Origin: Alphaproteobacteria bacterium
Lineage (GTDB): Bacteria; Pseudomonadota; Alphaproteobacteria; ATCC43930; CGMCC-115725
Assembly: GCA_017353855.1 (NCBI GenBank)
Contig: JAFMSA010000069.1
Coordinates: forward strand, 1 to 11,935
DNA: 11,935 nucleotides
Direction of reading: 5' to 3'
The notes under the pieces are model-generated. The model saw only the letters and a list, made by a program, of their open reading frames with translations, had not been told where the DNA came from and searched no databases. How positions within the stretch are numbered: position 1 is the stretch's first letter; the number at the start of each line of letters is the position of its first letter. A program made the position numbers and the translations under genes. This document shows, piece by piece, positions 7,315 through 11,935 of this stretch.

Positions 7315-8367
7315 GTGGCTGAAATTCTGGGATTGGGGTGCACGCACCGGCCGGTAATGCTGCGTCGCGACGAGGACTGGACCGTGATGATGAGGGCCTC
7401 GCTCGAGGACCCCGATATGCCGGCGGAGATGAAGGATCCGGCCCGTTGGCCGGCCCAATTGCGCGAGGAGCTTGCCGAGGATTTCGGTGCGAAGGCGGCG
7501 GGACATGCACGCCAGGTCTTCCGCCGACATTTCGCGGAGGCCCGCCGGGCGCTCGACCGGTTCAAGCCCGACGTCATCGTGATGTTCGGCGACGATCAAT
7601 ACGAAAACTTCAAGGAAGACATCGTGCCGCCCTTCGCCGTCCTGGCTTACGAGGACCGCGATATTCAGCCCTGGAGGCATAGGCGGTCGAGCTGGAACCC
7701 GTGGAACGAGCCGCCCGATGCGACATTTCGCCTGCGCGGGCACCGTCAGGCCGGCAAGTATCTCGCCTCAGGCCTGCTCGACGCCGGGATAGACGTCGCT
7801 TACGCCTACAAGCCCCTGCACCACCCGCTTGGGCACGCATTCGAAAACACGATCCTGCTGCTTGATGACGACCGCGTCGGGTTCGATTATCCGCTTGTGC
7901 CGTTCTCGGTGAATTGCTACGGCCGCCGGGTCAATGCGGCACACGGCCTGCGCCTGCCACTGGCACTGCGCGACAAAATCCGCGACCTCGACCCGCCGTC
8001 ACCGAGCCCGGCGCGCTGCATGGAGGTCGGCGCTGCGACGGCGCGCGTCATCGCGAAAAGCCCGTGGCGAACCGCTATCGTCGCTTCATCGAGCTGGTCG
8101 CACTCCTTCCTGACCGAAAAGCACCACCAGCTCTGGCCCGATGTCGCTGCCGACCGCCGCCTCTATACCGCCCTCAGGAAGGGCGACTATGCTGCGTGGC
8201 ACCGCTACACGACCGACGAGATCGAGGATAGCGGCCAGCATGAGGTGCTGAACTGGTTCTGCCTGCTGGGCGCAATGGAGGAACTCGGCCGCACGCCCGG
8301 GTGTTGCGATTTCATCGAGACCTGGGCCTTCGTCTCGCCCGCGGTATTCGCCTACTACCCGGCTTAG
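7315..8367 (+). CDS. Extradiol ring-cleavage dioxygenase homologue, LigB/class III superfamily
   Basis: A 350-aa protein of the LigB-type extradiol dioxygenase superfamily, whose members open catechol-like rings with Fe(II) and O2. Visible landmarks: LGLGCTHRP (5-13), where His11 matches LigB His12; GDDQYENFKEDIVPPFAVLAYED (92-114, the conserved PPF strand); KPLHHPLGHAFEN (166-178); SSSWSHSFLTEKHH (258-271), where His263 matches the catalytic acid/base His; and GQHEVLNWFCLLGAM (307-321), where Glu310 matches the third iron ligand. At Gln95 known enzymes carry the second iron-ligand His (NDH in LigB, PDHY in MhpB). Start: GTG 7315 with AGGGAGGA directly before it; starting here puts the conserved strand at the N-terminus. 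It lies in line with the amidohydrolase gene and ends 3 bp from the convergent racemase-family gene. Family firm; dioxygenase activity uncertain. Confidence 0.88.
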   Translation: MAEILGLGCTHRPVMLRRDEDWTVMMRASLEDPDMPAEMKDPARWPAQLREELAEDFGAKAAGHARQVFRRHFAEARRALDRFKPDVIVMFGDDQYENFKEDIVPPFAVLAYEDRDIQPWRHRRSSWNPWNEPPDATFRLRGHRQAGKYLASGLLDAGIDVAYAYKPLHHPLGHAFENTILLLDDDRVGFDYPLVPFSVNCYGRRVNAAHGLRLPLALRDKIRDLDPPSPSPARCMEVGAATARVIAKSPWRTAIVASSSWSHSFLTEKHHQLWPDVAADRRLYTALRKGDYAAWHRYTTDEIEDSGQHEVLNWFCLLGAMEELGRTPGCCDFIETWAFVSPAVFAYYPA

Positions 8368-8370
8368 CCG

Positions 8371-9078
8371 TTACCCGGGCACATCCGCGAGCAGACGGCC
8401 GAAGCCCGGGAGGCCGTCGCCGACTCCGAACGCGCGCAGCACTGCCCAGAACGAGGCCTGGTTGGTGGTCACGACCGGCTTGCCGAATTCCTGCTCCCAC
8501 GCCGCGATCGATGTCATCGTCGGGAAATTGCCGCCGGGAACGACGAAGGCGTCGAGTTCGGGGCGGTTGATCCGTGCGAACGCGGCGCGCGCATTTTCCG
8601 GGCCGAGCTGCCCGATCGCATAGGAATCGGTTGCTCCAAAGCCCTCGAGCGCGAGCGTGTCGAGACCGTGCTTGTCCCGGAAATAGCGCGCCGCGCGCTC
8701 GTTGACCGCTTGCGAATAGGGCGAAACCACGGCGATACGACGCGCCCCGAGAGCGCCGAGCGCCCGGCCGACGGCCTGCGCCGAAGTAATCGCCGGGGCT
8801 CCGGCGCCGTCGCTTATCCGCCGCGTGACGGTTTCGTCGTAGTCGTCGGCAAACAAGCTCGCCGAGGTCTGCGCCAGAATGACAAGCTCAACCCTGGCAG
8901 TGCCCAACAGGCGTGACTGATAGTCTATGTCCTCGTCCCGGCTCGGAGAGAAGGTGCGGCCGGGGGTGCTCGTCATCAACCGGCCGACATGCGCCTGACA
9001 GCTTGGCGGCAAGAGCCGGCATTCTATCTCAACGGTAGTATTCGTAGACGGGATCAGGACGCCGAAGTGGCGGATCAT
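8371..9078 (-). CDS. Asp/Glu racemase superfamily protein (maleate isomerase / arylmalonate decarboxylase-like)
   Basis: A 235-aa protein of the Asp/Glu racemase superfamily. It starts FGVLIPSTNTTVEIE (residues 5-19), the substrate-carboxylate-binding loop typical of maleate cis-trans isomerases and arylmalonate decarboxylases. Other landmarks are LVILAQTSASLF (65-76), RIAVVSPYSQAVNERA (114-129) and VVPGGNFPTMTSIAAWEQ (179-196), followed by GKPVVTTNQASFWAVLR (199-215). The two catalytic Cys of the family should lie at about Gln70 and Gly182; the only Cys are at 20 and 27, so neither is present. Start: ATG 9078 with a weak AAAAGG upstream; the frame continues far upstream but that part lies over the next gene's leader and coding region. 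It is divergent from the HD gene and abuts the LigB homologue tail-to-tail. Family likely; activity cannot be assumed. Confidence 0.85.
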   Translation of the reverse strand: MIRHFGVLIPSTNTTVEIECRLLPPSCQAHVGRLMTSTPGRTFSPSRDEDIDYQSRLLGTARVELVILAQTSASLFADDYDETVTRRISDGAGAPAITSAQAVGRALGALGARRIAVVSPYSQAVNERAARYFRDKHGLDTLALEGFGATDSYAIGQLGPENARAAFARINRPELDAFVVPGGNFPTMTSIAAWEQEFGKPVVTTNQASFWAVLRAFGVGDGLPGFGRLLADVPG

Positions 9079-9095
9079 ATCGAGGAGCCTTTTCG

Positions 9096-9114
9096 CTGGC
9101 TTGGTCTCGGCCAG
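9096..9114. promoter_or_regulatory. Inverted repeat between divergent genes, possible operator
   Basis: Perfect 5-bp arms CTGGC and GCCAG with a 9-bp spacer, in the 106-bp divergent gap between the racemase-family gene and the HD gene. Position between two start codons makes a regulator site plausible, but a 5-bp dyad can arise by chance in such GC-rich DNA. Confidence 0.22.
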
Positions 9115-9140
9115 ACTAGCAGCCGACACTTGCGATTTGC

Positions 9141-9146
9141 TACCCT
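9141..9146 (+). promoter_or_regulatory. Candidate -10 box before the HD gene
   Basis: TACCCT lies 38 bp before the ATG at 9185 and is followed by CGGC, like the TACACT-CGCC at 5456 and TAGACT-GGCC at 3281. No acceptable -35 hexamer was found at 16-18 bp. Weak call supported only by spacing and by the shared TAnnCT pattern. Confidence 0.22.
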
Positions 9147-9184
9147 CGGCACTCGCCGCAATCAATCGGAAAGGATATCGGGAA

Positions 9185-9943
9185 ATGAACGACGGGATGA
9201 GCTTGGCCGAACGCGCCGACGCGCTCGAGCATCGCATGATGCGCGAACTCGATGCGATCATAGTCAAATCGCGCCTGTTCAACCTTGCCGACGGCGATAT
9301 CAGCATCCCGAACGGACCGGCGTTGCTCGCGGCAAACCCGGGCAAATACATGTTGATGGGCGATGATCCGCGGCTTCCGCAGATGCCGCCCCGCCCGACC
9401 CTGACGGACTTCTTCAAATACCGTTTCGGTCCGGCGAACCATCTGCTCCAGAGTGCTCGGCACGCAGCCAAGGCCGGAATGAACGAGAAGGTGATTCTTG
9501 CATGCCTGCTGCATGACATCGGAGTCATCGGGTTTATTCGTGCCGATCACGGCTATTGGGGCGCGCAGATGGTGGCGCCCTATGTCGACGAAGAGGTTGC
9601 CTGGGCGATCCGCGCCCATCAGGCGCTGCGTTTCTACGCCGACGAGTCGGTCGGCTATGCGTATCCCGAGTCCTACACGAAGAATTTCGGTCCCGACTAC
9701 CGGCCCGAGCCTTATATCGAAGAAGAGTACAGGCGGGCCTGTAATCACAAATGGTATATGACCGCGCGCATGATCACCGTCCACGACCTCTACTCGTTCG
9801 ATCCGAACGTGGTCGTGGAACTCGAGGAATTCACCGACATCATCGGCCGCAACTTCCGGCAGCCTGAGGAAGGCCTCGGCTGGGACAGCAGCCCATCGGC
9901 ACATATGTGGCGCACTCTGATCCGGCCGACCCGCTACCTGTAA
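9185..9943 (+). CDS. HD-domain protein, PhnZ/MIOX-like di-iron oxygenase candidate
   Basis: A 252-aa HD-superfamily protein. The core runs from HLLQSARHAAKAGMNE (86-101, His86), through ILACLLHDIGVIG (104-116, His110-Asp111), DHGYWGAQMV (121-130, His122) and AIRAHQALRFY (141-151, His145), to MITVHDLYSFD (196-206, Asp201). Six ligands in the order H, HD, H, H, D is the pattern of the mixed-valent di-iron oxygenases PhnZ and MIOX. The H-LQ-A turn and the 24-residue step from first His to HD match PhnZ, whose ligands I recall as H34, H58, D59, H80, H104 and D161. Residues 1-80 are a family-specific N-terminal extension. Start: ATG 9185 after AAAGGATATCGGGA. The next gene begins 12 bp after its stop, so the two are likely co-transcribed. 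It could instead be a plain phosphohydrolase; HD membership is firm, oxygenase chemistry inferred. Confidence 0.87.
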   Translation: MNDGMSLAERADALEHRMMRELDAIIVKSRLFNLADGDISIPNGPALLAANPGKYMLMGDDPRLPQMPPRPTLTDFFKYRFGPANHLLQSARHAAKAGMNEKVILACLLHDIGVIGFIRADHGYWGAQMVAPYVDEEVAWAIRAHQALRFYADESVGYAYPESYTKNFGPDYRPEPYIEEEYRRACNHKWYMTARMITVHDLYSFDPNVVVELEEFTDIIGRNFRQPEEGLGWDSSPSAHMWRTLIRPTRYL

Positions 9944-9955
9944 GCCCTGCGGCAG

Positions 9956-10936
9956 ATGGCCGATCTCCCGATCAGGCTGACCTGCGCTGATTACGCCCGG
10001 GTGATGCCCCTTGCCGCGGGCGACATCAAACCCGACGGTATCGCGCTGAGTTTGATCCACGGCAGCGGCGGATCCTGGGACATGCGTGCGCAGATGCTGC
10101 GCCGTGCGCTCGAGGACCCGAGCGTACATGGCGGCGAGGCGTCGATGGCGGGCCATCTGCGCCGCATCGCCGACGGCGACCGCAGCTTTGTCGGATTGCC
10201 GGTCTTTCCCCTGCGCAATTTCACTGCACGCGACCTCTATGTGCGCAAGGGCGGCCCGATACGCACACCCTCCGACCTGGCGGGCAAGCGCATGGGCATG
10301 TATGACTGGGTGGCCAGCGGCTCGATCTGGTATCGGCATTTTCTGCGGTTCATCGATGTGCCGCCGGAGAGCCTCGAATGGTGGATCGGGGACATCGATA
10401 CTCCGCGCGCACCCACTCACGTCTACGCTTTGCCGGCCGGAGTGCACCGGCCGCCGGCAGGGCGTTCCCTCTCGCAGATGCTGATCGACACGCAGCTCGA
10501 CGCGATTTACAGCCCGCCGCGGCCGCAGCGCTACGATCCGGTGAACGGGCCTATCGTCCGCCTTTTCCCCGACATCCGCGCGGTCGAACGCGACTATTTC
10601 CGAAAGACCGGCTGTTTTCCGCCGCAGCACCTCGTGATTCTCCGCCGCGATGTCTGGGAATGCAGCAGGTGGATCGCGCGAAGCCTCACCGACGCTTTCA
10701 TCCGCTGCAACGGCCAGTTCACGGCGGCGCAGCGCAGCTTCCCTTACGCATCACCCTGGCTTGATATCGAGCTCGAAGAAACCGAAGTGGCAATGGGAGG
10801 TGATTTTCACCCCTACGGTTTCGAAAAGAACCGGGTACCGGTCGAGGTCTTCTGCCGGCAGGCTTACGAACTCGGCATCGTCAAACGGCTGGTCACGGCC
10901 GAGGAGTACTTCGCCGAGTTTCTCGGGTCCGACTAG
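9956..10936 (+). CDS. 4,5-dihydroxyphthalate decarboxylase-like protein (periplasmic-binding-protein fold)
   Basis: A 326-aa homologue of 4,5-dihydroxyphthalate decarboxylase (Pht5/PhtD type), which removes one carboxylate from the ring to give protocatechuate; the fold is that of type 2 periplasmic binding proteins. Matching landmarks in order: LTCADYARVMPL (8-19), EASMAGHLRRI (61-71), GLPVFPLRNFT (80-90), DLAGKRMGM (107-115), SQMLIDTQLDAIYSPPRP (173-190), VRLFPD (201-206), DYFRKTGCFPPQHLVILRRD (213-232), FPYASPWLD (262-270) and MGGDFHPYGFEKNR (280-293). The length equals that of the family. No signal peptide is present, which argues against a transport binding protein. Start: ATG 9956, 12 bp after the HD stop, with only a weak GCGGCAG upstream, suggesting coupled translation. 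Homology is clear; whether the substrate is phthalate-derived is unknown. Confidence 0.85.
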   Translation: MADLPIRLTCADYARVMPLAAGDIKPDGIALSLIHGSGGSWDMRAQMLRRALEDPSVHGGEASMAGHLRRIADGDRSFVGLPVFPLRNFTARDLYVRKGGPIRTPSDLAGKRMGMYDWVASGSIWYRHFLRFIDVPPESLEWWIGDIDTPRAPTHVYALPAGVHRPPAGRSLSQMLIDTQLDAIYSPPRPQRYDPVNGPIVRLFPDIRAVERDYFRKTGCFPPQHLVILRRDVWECSRWIARSLTDAFIRCNGQFTAAQRSFPYASPWLDIELEETEVAMGGDFHPYGFEKNRVPVEVFCRQAYELGIVKRLVTAEEYFAEFLGSD

Positions 10937-11000
10937 AAGCCCCTCCTCGGCGTTAACAAGGGGGGCCGGCAAATTCGGCCTGCCACTGATCGAGCGGTAT

Positions 11001-11027
11001 AAACCCCGGTGTCTCAGGACAGGGTTT
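11001..11027. terminator. Stem-loop between two convergent genes, possible bidirectional terminator
   Basis: AAACCC/GGGTTT outer stem, a CGG bulge, a TGTC/GACA inner stem and a TCAG loop. It lies 65 bp after the decarboxylase-like gene stop (plus) and 154 bp after the HiPIP stop (minus). There is no long T-run on either side; on the minus strand the stem ends in GGGTTTATA. A further short stem GGCCG/CGGCC is at 10964-10980. Placement supports termination; the sequence alone is weak. Confidence 0.35.
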
Positions 11028-11180
11028 CCCGGTCTGTGCCGTGATCTCCTCATCCGGCAGCGACGGTCAGCCGGCACGCGATACGGCTGCGCAGCGCATC
11101 ACGGCGTGTCCATGTGTCCACTCTCGATCCGGTTTCCGTCCCCTCCGGTTTGGAATTTGCCTGAAGATCGCCGGCACCGT

Positions 11181-11417
11181 TCAGTCCGGCAGATCGAAAA
11201 ATTTGCACCAGCCATTAGGGCTGATGTCCCCTTGCACGACCTCGCAGGACCGCGGCGGTCGAAACAAGGCGCACGCGGCGCAGGTCAGGCCGTTCTTCGG
11301 GGTTTCCTGGTACCCGGCATCACTCTGCGACATCTTTTGCTGCGCTTTCGAAGGCGCGATCGCGAAGCCGGCCGCTGTCCCGCAGAGTGCCGCATGCAAC
11401 AGATTGCGCCTGAGCAC
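11181..11417 (-). CDS. High-potential iron-sulfur protein (HiPIP) with Tat-type signal
   Basis: A small periplasmic electron carrier that holds one [4Fe-4S] cluster cycling between 2+ and 3+. Four Cys ligands fit the family: Cys46 and Cys49 (TCAACALF), Cys58 (PPRSCEVV) and Cys71 (SPNGWCKFF), spaced C-x2-C-x8-C-x12-C, followed by the short C-terminal FDLPD. The GYQETPKNG lead-in is also typical. N-terminus MLRRNLLHAALCGTAAGFAI has a twin-arginine and hydrophobic core, with probable cleavage after PSKA (residue 25), as expected for a cofactor-loaded Tat substrate. Start: GTG 11417 is preferred because GAGG lies 8 bp upstream and it places the twin-Arg at residues 3-4; the longer frame to TTG 11486 is less likely. 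Its redox partner (reaction centre, oxidase or dehydrogenase) is not in the window. Confidence 0.88.
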   Translation of the reverse strand: MLRRNLLHAALCGTAAGFAIAPSKAQQKMSQSDAGYQETPKNGLTCAACALFRPPRSCEVVQGDISPNGWCKFFDLPD

Positions 11418-11427
11418 GCCGCCGACC

Positions 11428-11790
11428 TCACGGCCCTCGCTGCCCGCGGGTCGCGAGCGGCGGATAGTCGGGATCAGACCGTGCAAGCTTTCGCCCGGTC
11501 TGAGCCATCGGTTGCCGAATCATATCCGCCGGGATCGCCGGCGGCACACACACGATCGTGTCGTTGCAATAGGTCGGGACGAGGCTGTCCACTCGTGCCG
11601 CAATAATCGCCTGCCCAAACAGCTCGAATGCTGCCCCTGACCTGATTGCCGAACATGCTGACCCCGCCACCGGTGACACAAGGATGCTCAAGGCCCCGTA
11701 TCGCGATCGGCCGTTGCGAGACCTGCGCTCGTCGTCGCCCCGGGGGACACTGTCCGCCCTTGTCCAAGCAAATCCGGCCGAAGCATGCAA
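11428..11790 (-). CDS. Uncertain short ORF directly upstream of the HiPIP gene
   Basis: An open frame of up to 120 codons whose TGA (11428-11430) overlaps the ribosome binding site of the HiPIP gene (TGAGG then 8 bp then GTG). From about 11640 down to 11428 the codons have genic third-position bias (FGQAIIAARVDSLVPTYCND and onward, with PPAIPADMIRQPMAQTGR), while the N-terminal 40 codons do not. A start inside the frame, such as the GTG near 11670, is therefore as likely as ATG 11790. I recognise no family. Two Cys (in YCNDTIVC) are the only notable residues. It may be a small gene in the HiPIP unit, a gene remnant, or a chance frame; the tight spacing favours the first. Confidence 0.3.
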   Translation of the reverse strand: MHASAGFAWTRADSVPRGDDERRSRNGRSRYGALSILVSPVAGSACSAIRSGAAFELFGQAIIAARVDSLVPTYCNDTIVCVPPAIPADMIRQPMAQTGRKLARSDPDYPPLATRGQRGP

Positions 11791-11810
11791 CCGTAATCAA
11801 CAGCCACAGA

Positions 11811-11825
11811 CGCCTCCTCGAGGCG
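11811..11825 (-). terminator. Hairpin after the partial minus-strand gene, possible terminator
   Basis: Perfect stem CGCCTC/GAGGCG with a 3-nt loop, beginning 17 bp after the TGA of the partial gene at the window edge. On the minus strand it is followed by TCTGTGGCTGTTGATT, which is only moderately T-rich. Position fits a weak intrinsic terminator separating that gene from the HiPIP region. Confidence 0.4.
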
Positions 11826-11841
11826 CTGACCGGCGGCTCCC

Positions 11842-11935
11842 TCAGCCCGAATAGCGTACGTAACCGTAGCGCAGATTGCTGCGGCCCGGGCCGTTGCTCT
11901 CGTAATCCGCCTTGATTTGCGCAAAGCGGTCGGGC
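11842..11935 (-). CDS. C-terminal end of an unidentified protein (cut by window end)
   Basis: The last 30 codons of a minus-strand gene, ending in TGA at 11842-11844. The visible peptide runs PDRFAQIKADYESNGPGR then SNLRYGYVRYSG. Third codon positions are strongly G/C-biased in this frame and the peptide has normal composition with amphipathic and aromatic residues, unlike the Arg/Ala-rich reading of the other frames. I do not recognise the family from this short piece. The gene points toward the HiPIP gene and could be its upstream neighbour in the same transcript, although a hairpin at 11811-11825 lies between them. Confidence 0.55.
   Translation of the reverse strand, partial: PDRFAQIKADYESNGPGRSNLRYGYVRYSG

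Noticed and set aside
5417..7510. A 697-codon open frame on the minus strand
   Set aside because: It lies antisense to the amidohydrolase, which has clear family motifs and a strong ribosome binding site. The long frame follows from G/C-biased third positions in the real gene.
9079..9528. N-terminal extension of the racemase-family gene (frame open to 9528)
   Set aside because: The family starts at FGVLIPSTN right after ATG 9078; the extension covers the HD gene and has no homology.
9140..10630. A 496-codon open frame on the minus strand
   Set aside because: Antisense to the HD and decarboxylase-like genes; its translation shows no family features and is Arg/Ala/His-rich.
9956..10936. Transport substrate-binding protein (ABC type)
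   Set aside because: The fold is shared, but there is no signal peptide or lipobox, no permease or ATPase nearby, and the motifs match the decarboxylase branch better.
11041..11640. Plus-strand frames across the HiPIP gene (for example 199 codons)
   Set aside because: They oppose a gene with four correctly placed Cys ligands and a Tat signal; their own translations show nothing recognisable.

Overview
The window is GC-rich, densely coding bacterial DNA with strongly G/C-biased third codon positions. Gene content fits a proteobacterium, most likely an alphaproteobacterium: the order ppk1 then ppx, a UPF0301/YqgE-AlgH protein, and a short-loop HiPIP of the kind seen in alphaproteobacteria. No rRNA, tRNA, CRISPR array, transposase or integrase was seen, and no transcriptional regulator.

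Layout. (1) 2-2019, plus strand: the 3' end of polyphosphate kinase (ppk1) and, 5 bp later, an exopolyphosphatase of the Ppx/GppA family, a polyphosphate turnover pair. (2) 2048-2686, minus strand: a YqgE/AlgH protein that carries an unusual export signal. (3) 2687-3280: about 600 bp without a convincing gene, rich in small GC hairpins. (4) 3326-4372, plus: a six-bladed NHL beta-propeller protein, convergent with (5) an alpha/beta hydrolase at 4389-5294, minus. (6) 5516-10936: a block of five enzyme genes: an Amidohydro_3/D-aminoacylase-like amidohydrolase, a LigB-type extradiol dioxygenase homologue, an Asp/Glu racemase/maleate isomerase/arylmalonate decarboxylase homologue (minus strand), an HD-domain protein with a six-ligand di-iron oxygenase pattern, and a 4,5-dihydroxyphthalate-decarboxylase-like protein. 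(7) 11181-11417, minus: a small Tat-exported HiPIP, with a short uncertain ORF upstream and the C-terminal end of an unidentified protein at the window edge.

The block from 4389 to 10936 is the part worth following. Its families are those of aromatic acid breakdown (ring cleavage, decarboxylation, hydrolysis of cleavage products), but it is not a known operon. At least three members lack residues that define the textbook chemistry of their families: the amidohydrolase has no histidines where the second-metal ligands are expected, the LigB homologue has Gln where one iron-ligand His is expected, and the racemase homologue has no catalytic Cys. The HD protein has a His/His-Asp/His/His/Asp spacing like PhnZ rather than a plain phosphohydrolase. 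I infer an undescribed catabolic route, or a set of repurposed enzymes, acting on an aromatic or acyl-amide substrate. The substrate cannot be read from the sequence.

Two divergent intergenic regions (5295-5515 and 9079-9184) contain promoter-like and dyad elements and are the likely control points of the block. All alignments to known families are from memory, so residue assignments to known active sites need a structural or profile check.
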